The notes below the pieces were generated by a model. That model saw nothing but the letters and a program-made list of their open reading frames with translations. It was not told where the DNA came from and did no database searches. This document shows, piece by piece, positions 33,131-40,170 of a DNA stretch of 64,000 nt; within the stretch, counting starts at the first letter, position 1, and every line of letters starts with the position of its first letter. Source of the stretch: Microbacterium arborescens (GTDB lineage: Bacteria > Actinomycetota > Actinomycetes > Actinomycetales > Microbacteriaceae); NCBI RefSeq assembly GCF_030369635.1, contig NZ_CP128474.1, positions 3,100,001-3,164,000 on the forward strand. Direction: 5' to 3'. Both the position numbers and the translations under genes were made by a program.

Positions 33131-33198
33131 ACGACCTATCCGGCACTATCCAGACGGGCCCTGTGCGTGAACCGCCGAAAACGATCGGTTTCGCACCG
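33094..33198. other. Res-like site R2
   Basis: The dyad 33171-33198 (GAAAACGATCGGTTTCGC, centre AT at 33184-33185) has accessory half-sites to its left: GCCGAAAACG at 33098-33107, ACCGAAACC at 33111-33119 and inverted TCGTTTTG. The 14-mer CCATGCCGAAAACG (33094-33107) is identical to that at the recombinase start (31687-31700). Same orientation as R1. Confidence 0.6.
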
Positions 33199-33244
33199 TG
33201 GGCCGGAGCAGTTCGATGTCGGACCTCCCGAGCATCATAATCTT

Positions 33245-33805
33245 ATGACCACTCATCGCACCTGGCGCGGATGCGTCTTCATCGGAACGAGCCTGGACGG
33301 CTACATCGCGAAGCCTGACGGTGATCTGTCCTGGCTGACGACGCCCGAACCTCGTCAACATTCGACCGACAAGGGAGCGAACCCCGCCCTCGTTTGGGAA
33401 TCGTTCTTCCCGAATATCGACACCCTGGTCATGGGGCGCACCACCTACGAGACCGTCCTCAGATTCGATGTGTGGCCCTTCGAGGGCAAACGCGTCATCG
33501 TCCTCAGTTCGACGCTCGACGCCTCCGACAGAGCAGATATCGCCCGATCCCTGGACGAGGTCGTGGCGCTCCTCACGGAGAGCGACGCTGAGCGCGTCTA
33601 CGTCGATGGGGGGCAAACAATCCAGGCCTTCATCTCTCGCGGCCTTATCGATGAACTCACCGTCTCGATCGCCCCGATTCTTCTCGGCCGGGGAACTCGA
33701 CTGTTCGGCGAACTGGACCGTGACGTCCTCCTGACCCTCCGCGGACACCACTCGACCGAAAGCGACGGGCTCGTGCGCATCACCTACGACGTCACGACAC
33801 GCTGA
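33245..33805 (+). CDS. Dihydrofolate reductase / RibD C-terminal family protein
   Basis: A 186-residue protein with the RibD_C/DHFR-like fold: FIGTSLDGYIAKPDGDLSWL at the N-terminus, NIDTLVMGRTTYETVL, KRVIVLSST, VYVDGGQTIQAFISRGLIDELTVSIAPILLGRGTRLF. It is an NADPH-dependent reductase of unknown substrate; true folate function is not implied. It is flanked on both sides by dyads (33171-33198 and 33803-33830), so it looks like a one-gene module. Confidence 0.85.
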   Translation: MTTHRTWRGCVFIGTSLDGYIAKPDGDLSWLTTPEPRQHSTDKGANPALVWESFFPNIDTLVMGRTTYETVLRFDVWPFEGKRVIVLSSTLDASDRADIARSLDEVVALLTESDAERVYVDGGQTIQAFISRGLIDELTVSIAPILLGRGTRLFGELDRDVLLTLRGHHSTESDGLVRITYDVTTR

Positions 33806-33830
33806 CGCAAAACCGATCGTTTACGGTCAG
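33803..33830. other. Crossover-like dyad (site D)
   Basis: 28-bp dyad with core AAAACCGATCGTTTACGG, centre AT at 33816-33817; the left arm starts at the stop codon of the DHFR-like gene (TGA, 33803-33805). No clear accessory half-sites at the distance seen in R2 and R3. Confidence 0.45.
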
Positions 33831-34341
33831 CAGATGCGGCGCCGTGGACGCCTGTCGAATCGAAGGCAACGGTCAGTACCGCCATCGAGACGTCTAGTCG
33901 TGATCGCTGGTTGCGTCGCGATGCAAGCGGTCTGAGCTTCCGGAGGGTCTCTGTGCCAGGTACTCCTGGAGGCGCGCGCCTTCAAAATGCTGGGCAGCGC
34001 GGACAGCGCTCCGGTTCGCCGCGGACTCGTCGGGTCACGAGCCGGCCGGAGCGAAACCGACCCCCGAAAGCTGGTGTCGATACGCACCGCGCTTATGACG
34101 GCCCGCTCACAGGGCGCCTGGCGGCGTCCCGCACTCGACCGTTCACGGCTCCTGAGTGCGACTACGCACCCGTTCGCGTGTCAGCACTGCTTGAAACGAC
34201 ACCCGCGAGCAGGTAGCAGATGGACGGACACCCCCAGCAGCCACATCGGTATCCCAGCGCGTCTGAACCCGTAGGCGCATTCGATAACTCAACGGCGACT
34301 CGTATGGCAGGCATCGGCTCATGGTGGCCGAGCGCCGAGGT
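33831..34341. other. Island segment without a supported gene
   Basis: About 510 bp. Short open frames exist on both strands (for example 33911-34216 plus, 33827-34087 minus), but none has a recognisable motif, a good ribosome site or protein-like composition. It may be the remains of a lost module. Confidence 0.4.
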
Positions 34342-35376
34342 TTATGGGGTGGCGAGAATGGCCGCGGACAGCCATTTGCCGAAGTCTCCGAAAGCGAGCT
34401 CGTCGCCTTCGCTCCGACCTCGACCAGCAGCGTTGAGGAGGTCCGCATCCGGGTGGGTCTGACCGTTGATGATCGATACCAGTTCGAGGTAGCGTCCTTC
34501 GGTCGCGTTGTAGTCCGCGTCCTGTAGTGCCCCAATGATGATGGTGTCGAGTTCGCGGTAGCGAGCGGCAAGCCGTTGCCGGAGGTCGTCGTCGGCCGCG
34601 ACTCCGAAGGCGTCCGCAGTCTGTTCGACGAGCCGCGCGGCGAGGGCGATCACGTGCGCGTCATCAGCGGCAAAACCAGCGCGATGAGCGGCGAGTAGCT
34701 GCGGCGTCACCTCGTTTCCCATCGTGGCGATGAATTCCTGTACGTGCGGCGCAGAGATCGTCGACCCGGGGAATTCCGCGTACGTCTCGCGCAGGTAGGT
34801 GCCCGTGGCCGCCCGGAATGTCGTGTCGCGGAGCAACTCGGCAAGAGTGACCCATGCATCGAGCTGTTCCGGTGTGGGATCGGATGGCAGTTGCGGCCGG
34901 ACACCGAGGACTCGGTTGACCAGCTCAACCGGAAGCCCAGCCGAGACCTCGTCGATGAACTCGTCGACCAGCCGTTTCCGCTCAGCATCCGACATCGTCA
35001 CCAGCTTGCGCAGCAGGTTCGCGCGCTCGGCGGTGCCGTCCTGTCGGACGAGGGCGCGGAGTACGGCCCGCTTTGCTTGGAGGTCAGCTGTCCGCTTCTC
35101 GATCGTGTCGAGATGCTCGGCGAGCAGGTCCCGCAGCGTGGTCGCTCCGGCGAGGGCGCGGCGCACCTGGTCGAGACCCGTCTCGAGGTCACGGAGCGTG
35201 CGTACGAACTCGAGTCGAGCGATCGCATCCAGGTCGTAGAGGCGATGACCGCTGTCGGTCGCATCGGTCGGATGAACGATCCCTTCGTCGGCGTAGTAGC
35301 GGATGGCGCTAACGCTGAGTCCGGTGCGGTGTGCGACCTCGCCGATGGAGTAAAGAGTGTCTTCTGTGATGTTCAT
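34342..35376 (-). CDS. MerR family transcriptional regulator with long C-terminal domain
   Basis: A 344-residue MerR protein. The winged HTH is at the N-terminus (YSIGEVAHRTGLSVSAIRYYADEGIV, LYDLDAIARLEFVRTLRDLETGLDQVRRAL), followed by the dimerisation helix and a helical domain of about 230 residues that looks like a ligand-binding region. ATG at 35376 puts NITEDTLYSIGEVA at the start, with GGTGGGG upstream. A 21-bp dyad lies 22 bp before it. No target gene besides itself is evident; the GNAT gene at 35497 is divergent. Confidence 0.85.
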   Translation of the reverse strand: MNITEDTLYSIGEVAHRTGLSVSAIRYYADEGIVHPTDATDSGHRLYDLDAIARLEFVRTLRDLETGLDQVRRALAGATTLRDLLAEHLDTIEKRTADLQAKRAVLRALVRQDGTAERANLLRKLVTMSDAERKRLVDEFIDEVSAGLPVELVNRVLGVRPQLPSDPTPEQLDAWVTLAELLRDTTFRAATGTYLRETYAEFPGSTISAPHVQEFIATMGNEVTPQLLAAHRAGFAADDAHVIALAARLVEQTADAFGVAADDDLRQRLAARYRELDTIIIGALQDADYNATEGRYLELVSIINGQTHPDADLLNAAGRGRSEGDELAFGDFGKWLSAAILATP

Positions 35377-35392
35377 GCCCCCACCTTCCTGC

Positions 35393-35418
35393 CTCAAGTG
35401 GCTTGAGATGCAAGCCAC
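35393..35418. promoter_or_regulatory. MerR-type operator
   Basis: GTGGCTTG (35398-35405) and CAAGCCAC (35411-35418) are perfect 8-bp arms with a 5-bp spacer; an overlapping CTCAAG-TGG-CTTGAG dyad is at 35393-35407. Long dyads of this size upstream of a MerR gene are typical autoregulatory operators. Confidence 0.65.
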
Positions 35419-35496
35419 GCTTCCTCGGTCGATGCGCCCGCAGTTCCGGGCTGCGGGGGCGCGCGACGTCTCATAGTCGGTGGAGATCATGGTGGG

Positions 35497-35949
35497 ATGT
35501 CGATCAATGACTCCGAGCTGACGGGCCGTCGGTTGCACGCGAGTGACTGGCCTTGGATCCAAGAGTGGTTCGGTGATCCTGTGCTCGACACAAGGCTCGG
35601 CCCTCTAGACGAGGAGTGGCTTCGCGAAGCGCTCACGGCCCAGGACGGTGTGCACCTCGTCGTACGCGATCCGACTGGGCATCCGGTCGCGCTTCTCGGA
35701 TGCGTGTGGGATGACTCCGGTGATGCGCATGCCTTCACAGATGTCGCGGTCAATCCCGTGCTCCGCGGTCGCGGGTACGGCCGTCGCGCACTGCGAACGG
35801 CCATGGCCGACCCCGCCCATCCCCCGTGTCGCGGATGGCTCGCGTTCGTTGATCCCGACAACGCCGCAGCCTTCGCCTTCTTCGCGCGTTGCGGATGGCA
35901 GCACGACGGGACCGATGACGGCATGCACCGCTTTACGATCCAGCTCTGA
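35497..35949 (+). CDS. GNAT family N-acetyltransferase
   Basis: A 150-residue acetyltransferase with AHAFTDVAVNPVLRGRGYGRRALRTAM (beta 4 and acetyl-CoA loop RGRGYG) and AFVDPDNAAAFAFFARCGWQ (beta 5/helix). Acceptor unknown. It is divergent from MerR, which could control it through the dyad at 35393-35418. It ends 20 bp before the marR operator region. Confidence 0.8.
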   Translation: MSINDSELTGRRLHASDWPWIQEWFGDPVLDTRLGPLDEEWLREALTAQDGVHLVVRDPTGHPVALLGCVWDDSGDAHAFTDVAVNPVLRGRGYGRRALRTAMADPAHPPCRGWLAFVDPDNAAAFAFFARCGWQHDGTDDGMHRFTIQL

Positions 35950-35968
35950 CTCACTCGCGCAGACTCGG

Positions 35969-36029
35969 CATGCCGTCAACATGTTGACGGCATGACATGT
36001 GGTGATTACGATTTATCGACAACATGTTG
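35969..36029 (+). promoter_or_regulatory. marR promoter with two GTCAACATGTTGAC operators
   Basis: A 26-bp perfect palindrome spans 35969-35994, core GTCAACATGTTGAC. Its right arm contains TTGACG (35984-35989), a -35; TACGAT (36007-36012) lies 17 bp on as -10. A second core, CAACATGTTG (36020-36029), overlaps the expected start of transcription, 15 bp before the marR ATG. Bound repressor would block the promoter twice. Confidence 0.8.
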
Positions 36030-36043
36030 ACGAAAGGTGTTTC

Positions 36044-36616
36044 ATGACATCGCGAGACGGTGATCAAGTGAGCTTGAGCGCGGACTCCCTCGATCTGGCA
36101 CAACAGGCTTACGCGACGCTTCTGTCTGTCGCTAACAAGGTGGAGCGGTTCGCCGACGAGCAGCATGCTGGCCTGACCGGCAAGCAGTACATGGCGATGC
36201 TCGCGGTTCTGCATCTGAAGCCCGAGGACACCTCACTCACGAACATCGCGCACAAGCTCGGCACTTCCAAGCAGAACACTCAACGGATGCTGACGACCAT
36301 CCAGTCCAAGGGCTACGTCGCCATAACCCCCGCCTCGACGGATCGACGCGCGGTGACCGTCAGACTGACCGAGTTCGGCGCGGAGGTGATGGCGCAAAAC
36401 GCCGTCATCGGTTCGGCGTTTCTGTCGACATTGTTCGGCAGTTTCAGCAACGAGGAGATTGAGGCCACCTGGCGCCTTCTGATGAAGCTCCACCGTTTCG
36501 ACGGCGCCGAGTACCAGGGATACGAGGAGGACGTGAGCGACACCTTCGCGGCGAGGTATCCGAACGCAGCCGCGACGATCGGAGCGGACCCGAAGTCTTC
36601 TGAGGTACGAGGATGA
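36044..36616 (+). CDS. MarR family transcriptional regulator
   Basis: A 190-residue MarR protein: winged HTH in GLTGKQYMAMLAVLHLKPEDTSLTNIAHKLGTSKQNTQRMLTTIQSKGYVAITPASTDRRAVTVRLTEFG. ATG at 36044 has AAAGG 6 nt before it. It overlaps the serine hydrolase gene by 4 bp (ATGA). Strong palindromes in its promoter point to autoregulation of the two-gene operon, released by an unknown ligand. Confidence 0.9.
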   Translation: MTSRDGDQVSLSADSLDLAQQAYATLLSVANKVERFADEQHAGLTGKQYMAMLAVLHLKPEDTSLTNIAHKLGTSKQNTQRMLTTIQSKGYVAITPASTDRRAVTVRLTEFGAEVMAQNAVIGSAFLSTLFGSFSNEEIEATWRLLMKLHRFDGAEYQGYEEDVSDTFAARYPNAAATIGADPKSSEVRG

Positions 36617-37644
36617 GCCGCGCAACCCGCACCTTGGGGCCAACGAGCCTGGAGATGATCGCCCGAACGACACGAGGACGGACCGGTATCCAGCTCACCG
36701 TCGGACTTCTTAGTCACGACGACACCGCGACTGTGCGGGTATTCGACTCCCTCGGGGAGCGCGACCCGTGGGGCCACCTCTATGAGATCGGCTCCATCAC
36801 GAAGACGCTCACCGCGTCACTGCTGGCCAAACACGTCGACGAAGGGCGGATGTCGCTGAGCGATCCTCTCGCGCAGCATCTGGAGTGGCTCGATCAGTCC
36901 ACCTACTCTCCTCCTCTCGAGAGGGTCGCCGCTCACGTCGCCGGATACTCGGCGACCGCGCCGCTCACGCGCCTTCAGTACGCGAGGATCATCCTTGACC
37001 TGATCCGCGGTCGGAACCAGAACGTCAACCCGATGGCCGTCAGCGAGGACCGGTTCCGCGACCTCGCGGGAGAGTCGAAGGTCGAGGATCGCGACTACGC
37101 CTGGAAGTACTCGAACCTGGGGTACGCACTCCTTGGTTGCGCGGTGAGCAGCGCTGCCGGCGAGGACTACACCGCGGCCATGACCACCTATCTTCGTGAC
37201 GACCTCAGCCTGCTGAACACCCACGTGGGCACCTCACCTACCCGCAATCTCAACGGGACCACGCGCAAGGGAGACGATTGTGGGAACTGGGACTGGTCGA
37301 CCGCTGACCAGCAGCTCATGCGGCCCGCCGGCGCGATCAGCTCCACCGCTGACGACCTCCTAAAGTACGCGCGCATCTACATCAACGAGCAGCACGGATA
37401 CCTCTCGATGCTCCTCTCGCATCGCGCGAACATCTCCCGGCACGACGACATGGCACTCGGCTGGTGGCTCATGAAGAACGACCATCGCGTCATACATCAC
37501 GGCGGCGGCACAGGAAGCTTCGGCTCCTTCTTGGTCATTGACCTCCGCAGGGGCGCAGCCGCTGTCGTCCTCACAAACCAGCGGCTCGGCCGCGACGCGG
37601 AGAGGCGGCTCGGCCAGTCAGTACTGCAGGATGCCCGCGGCTAA
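36613..37644 (+). CDS. Beta-lactamase family serine hydrolase
   Basis: A 343-residue serine hydrolase of the class C/DD-peptidase fold (PF00144). SITK (about residues 59-62) holds the catalytic Ser-Lys, YSN (in WKYSNLGYALLGC) the Tyr, and HHGGGTGSFGSF the third motif. No signal peptide is visible, so it probably acts in the cytosol as an esterase or peptidase, not as a resistance enzyme. Coupled to marR. The segment between its stop and 37837 contains R3 only. Confidence 0.85.
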   Translation: MSRATRTLGPTSLEMIARTTRGRTGIQLTVGLLSHDDTATVRVFDSLGERDPWGHLYEIGSITKTLTASLLAKHVDEGRMSLSDPLAQHLEWLDQSTYSPPLERVAAHVAGYSATAPLTRLQYARIILDLIRGRNQNVNPMAVSEDRFRDLAGESKVEDRDYAWKYSNLGYALLGCAVSSAAGEDYTAAMTTYLRDDLSLLNTHVGTSPTRNLNGTTRKGDDCGNWDWSTADQQLMRPAGAISSTADDLLKYARIYINEQHGYLSMLLSHRANISRHDDMALGWWLMKNDHRVIHHGGGTGSFGSFLVIDLRRGAAAVVLTNQRLGRDAERRLGQSVLQDARG

Positions 37645-37694
37645 GGATACTGGTTGGGTTCCCGCGCTGGCGCCCCGAGGGTGCACGATCACGC

Positions 37695-37794
37695 GCCCGA
37701 AACGCCCGCCGAAACACGGTTCCAGCCCGCCTCTCCGGAAGGCCTTCTAAAAGACCCCTCACACCGCGGCCCAAAAACGATCGTTATTGGTCCG
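37695..37794. other. Res-like site R3
   Basis: The dyad 37767-37794 (CCAAAAACGATCGTTATTGG, centre AT at 37780-37781) is the most symmetric of the set, 11 of 13 arm positions pairing. Accessory half-sites GCCCGAAACG (37695-37704) and GCCGAAACACGGTTCC (37708-37723) lie to its left, 85 bp from first base to centre against 86 bp in R2. Confidence 0.6.
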
Positions 37795-37837
37795 CGCCAG
37801 TTCCTCGGCCGCCGGTCCCGTAGTCCGGGTCGCGGGC

Positions 37838-38236
37838 CTACTCTCCCCTCGTTTCCGCGCGATCGGCCAGGGTGGCTGTGCCGCGGTGCTTCCGCGTGAC
37901 GGTGCGCCGATCGGCTTCGTCGCGCCACTCGTAGGGCACCCAATCGTCGGCCAGTTCGCGCGGGTTGTGCGCCCAGATCGCGTTGTGAGCTTCGCGCCAT
38001 GCGGATACCGACCCCCACACGGGCACCGGCACGTTGCATTTGTGCCCCTCGCTCCAGTGGCGGGCAACGGTGCTCTTGGGAACGTTGAGAGCTGCAGCAG
38101 TCTCGCGTACGGATAGTCCGGCCTCCCGCGCATCGAACACGGCCATGTGCAGGGTGGTCGCCTCCAACGTGGCAGCAACGCTCGCGCGTTCCCGAGCGAT
38201 TCGGAACGCTTCGGCCGAACTGATGAACTCCGACAT
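37838..38236 (-). CDS. Helix-turn-helix protein
   Basis: A 132-residue protein: SEFISSAEAFRIARERASVAATLEATTLHMAVFDAREAGLSVRETAAALNVPKSTVARHW is a helical region ending in a resolvase/sigma-like HTH; the remainder (WREAHNAIWAHNPRELADDWVPYEW) is unassigned. ATG at 38236 has GGAG 6 nt upstream and leaves a double palindrome (38251-38299) as its operator; a longer frame from 38314 would run through these palindromes. Not otherwise recognised; possibly a small mobile-element regulator. Confidence 0.65.
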   Translation of the reverse strand: MSEFISSAEAFRIARERASVAATLEATTLHMAVFDAREAGLSVRETAAALNVPKSTVARHWSEGHKCNVPVPVWGSVSAWREAHNAIWAHNPRELADDWVPYEWRDEADRRTVTRKHRGTATLADRAETRGE

Positions 38237-38250
38237 GACTTGCTCCACCG

Positions 38251-38299
38251 TGTCCCATCGTGGGACACCTCTACTGTCCCGCGGTGGGACAGTAGAGGT
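38251..38299. promoter_or_regulatory. Two adjacent TGTCCC...GGGACA palindromes
   Basis: TGTCCCA-TCG-TGGGACA lies at 38251-38267. Next to it ACCTCTACTGTCCC (38267-38280) and GGGACAGTAGAGGT (38286-38299) are perfect 14-bp arms around GCGGT. Both share the TGTCCC/GGGACA core and lie 14 bp upstream of the HTH gene, so they are probably its operators. Confidence 0.65.
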
Positions 38300-38406
38300 C
38301 AAGCTGGTCGACATGTGCCCTTGAGGGGTCCCGTAGACATCGTTATTGATCAGCATGCCCTCCGACAGTTCAGCGGGGCCGGAGGCGCCCCCGGGCCCGG
38401 TGAGGC

Positions 38407-38613
38407 TCAGCGGTTCGCCTTGTCCTTCTTGTAGATCGTGATGATGCGAGCCATGACGACTGCGTAGATCGTCAGGACGATCAGACCTCCGACGATCCCC
38501 TCGGTCTCGCCAGCGGCGATCGCTACCCCGAGCATTAAGAGCGCGCCGAGCCCCAGGGCGGCCAAGAGGACACTCGTGAGGATCATCATCGTGTGTGCGG
38601 ATGTTGCGTTCAT
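38407..38613 (-). CDS. Small two-helix membrane protein
   Basis: A 68-residue protein with two transmembrane helices (MMILTSVLLAALGLGALLML and GIVGGLIVLTIYAVVMARII) and a basic tail YKKDKANR. The start is supported by a strong AAGGAG 6 nt before the ATG. Unknown function. The following 38614-38866 is purine-rich on the plus strand, with scattered GGAGCG words, and contains no gene that I can support. Confidence 0.65.
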   Translation of the reverse strand: MNATSAHTMMILTSVLLAALGLGALLMLGVAIAAGETEGIVGGLIVLTIYAVVMARIITIYKKDKANR

Positions 38614-38866
38614 TTCTGTCTCCTTGTCTGGGTGGCTGGTGCGATAGCAGAGAGACCGAAGTGGCGGAGCGGAGTGCGGGGTCGTAGCGGTGAGCGGACT
38701 GAGGAGCGAAGCGACGAGGGAGCATTAAGGAGCGTAGAGCCGGCACGCAGCGACAGAGCGTAGGTATCGTCGCGAAGCACCACGCCATCCAGACAAGGAG
38801 ACGCCGCGCGAATGCCCCGTCGCGCCTGTAGCTGATTCGACCTCAGGGCGAACAAAGCAACGAAGC

Positions 38867-39355
38867 TCACGACGCGATTTGGGCGCGCAGTTGCTCTGAT
38901 GTGACGTTGAGTCGTCGTTTCCCCTTGAGGAAGGGGGCGGGGTCGAGGTGGAGAGCGCGGAGGACGTTCTCGTAGAGGTTCCGCACACGTGGGTTCGCTG
39001 CTCGAGCTGTGACGGTCGCATCGTGCTCAATGAGGAGCCGCAGGACTTCTCGTCGAAACTCGGTCGCCTGACCGCGCACGGCTTCCCCGCGGATCTTGCA
39101 CCGATCCACCCAGTGGTCTGTTGGCACGATCTTCACGCGTCCTCGCCGTTTCTTGAGGGCGAGGGCCAGGTGCGCACGGTCGGTTACGAGCGTTATGGAC
39201 GCAGCCGGTCGCGCAGCGCGGTGGAGGTACATACCGGCAAGCGAGACCGGGATGACGGCGAGGAGGGTCACGCCGGTGACCGCAGGTGCCACGTCGCCAG
39301 CTCGGATGCCTACAGCGATGAGCGCCGCGGCCGCGAGACCGTAAAGCACGAACAC
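38867..39355 (-). CDS. Membrane protein of unknown function, possibly frameshifted at its 5' end
   Basis: A 162-residue frame with two helices (VLYGLAAAALIAVGIRAG, VAPAVTGVTLLAVIPVSLAGMYLH) and a basic C-terminal part (ALKKRRGRVKIVPTDHWVDRCKIRG). The start at GTG 39355 is within apparently coding sequence: the same frame upstream reads DVWSVYGRALRSLWFRKQFVF, and another frame has a plausible N-terminus at 39510 (TQPLNRPTAASDIVSRLRAM...RVLVGGTYG). A one-base change near 39415 would join them, so the gene may be 38867-39510 with a frameshift. Confidence 0.5.
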   Translation of the reverse strand: MFVLYGLAAAALIAVGIRAGDVAPAVTGVTLLAVIPVSLAGMYLHRAARPAASITLVTDRAHLALALKKRRGRVKIVPTDHWVDRCKIRGEAVRGQATEFRREVLRLLIEHDATVTARAANPRVRNLYENVLRALHLDPAPFLKGKRRLNVTSEQLRAQIAS

Positions 39356-39520
39356 GAACTGCTTCCGAAACCAGAGCGACCGGAGCGCTCGACCGTAGAC
39401 GCTCCATACGTCCCGCCGACGAGAACGCGAAGCTCGGGCACGGTTTTCATCGCGCGGAGACGCGACACGATGTCAGATGCTGCTGTGGGCCTATTGAGAG
39501 GTTGAGTCACCGGTTCGGTC

Positions 39521-39712
39521 TCACGCGGGCACGATCACCTGGTTGCGGACCGGTCGGAGGGTTTCGGACGCGGGCCGGTTGTTCCAGTCGCGTGCCCAGA
39601 ACAGCGTGGCGATCTCTTCGTGCTCGAGCTGGTCGGCGAGTCGGAGCTCGTGGTCGCGTTCGATGGTGTCGGCGATCCGGTCGCAGGTCTCACGCGATGC
39701 GCGTCCGCGCCG
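39521..39712 (-). pseudogene. Open frame continuing arsC after its stop codon
   Basis: After the arsC TGA the same frame stays open for 63 codons and reads protein-like sequence (ETCDRIADTIERDHELRLADQLEHEEIATLFWARDWNN...). It has no start codon of its own with a ribosome site. It could be the tail of a lost gene now adjoining arsC, or an ancestral extension cut off by the TGA. Family not recognised. Confidence 0.35.
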
Positions 39713-40114
39713 TCAGATGAGCTCGTCGACCAGCTGGCGGATGCGCTCGCGGATGTCGTCTCGGATCGGGCGGACGGCGTCGATGCCCTGTCCCGCGGGG
39801 TCGTCGAGCTTCCAATCCTCGTAGCGCTTGCCGGGGAAGAACGGGCAGGCATCGCCGCATCCCATCGTGATGACGACGTCGGATGCCTGCACGGCCTCGG
39901 TCGTGAGCACCTTCGGGTGCTCGGCGGTGATGTCGATGCCGAGTTCGGCCATCGCCTCGACGGCGACCGGGTTGATCCGATCGGCGGGCAGGGAACCGGC
40001 CGAACGGACCTCGATGCGGTCACCCGCGATGTCGCGAAGGAATCCCGCGGCCATCTGCGAGCGTCCCGCGTTGTGCACGCAGACGAAGAGAACGGAGGGC
40101 CTGGTGTCGGTCAT
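39713..40114 (-). CDS. arsC: Arsenate reductase / low-molecular-weight phosphatase family protein
   Basis: A 133-residue LMW-PTP-fold protein. The P-loop CVHNAGRS (residues about 12-19, CX5R) and the later DWKLDDPAG with the general acid Asp are typical; VITMGCGDACPFFPGKRY carries the further cysteines used by thiol-linked arsenate reductases of actinobacteria (mycothiol type). No ars operator, acr3 or arsR gene is next to it, so arsenic resistance is inferred from family alone. Confidence 0.8.
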   Translation of the reverse strand: MTDTRPSVLFVCVHNAGRSQMAAGFLRDIAGDRIEVRSAGSLPADRINPVAVEAMAELGIDITAEHPKVLTTEAVQASDVVITMGCGDACPFFPGKRYEDWKLDDPAGQGIDAVRPIRDDIRERIRQLVDELI

Positions 40115-40170
40115 AGTGCCTCTACTCTCGCGCATCTGCGGCGCGACGGCTGCTTTGGGAGGATGAGAAC

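Noticed and set aside
33245..33805. dfrA trimethoprim-resistance cassette
   Set aside because: The sequence is of the RibD_C type (FIGTSLDGYIA, VDGG, GRGTRLF), not of folate-linked DHFR.
33911..34216. Possible small gene in the empty island segment
   Set aside because: No ribosome site, no recognisable motif and Arg/Pro/Ser-rich composition expected by chance at this GC.
36613..37644. Beta-lactam resistance gene
   Set aside because: The SxxK, YSN and HGGG motifs fit the broad serine hydrolase family PF00144, but there is no signal peptide for periplasmic or secreted export and the regulator is MarR, not an AmpR or BlaI type.
31796..37794. Class 1-type integron with attC sites
   Set aside because: No IntI-type integrase is present (the tyrosine-recombinase-like protein lacks its catalytic Tyr), and the sites lack the GTTRRRY core and the long folded attC structure; 2-bp-centred dyads fit a serine recombinase better.
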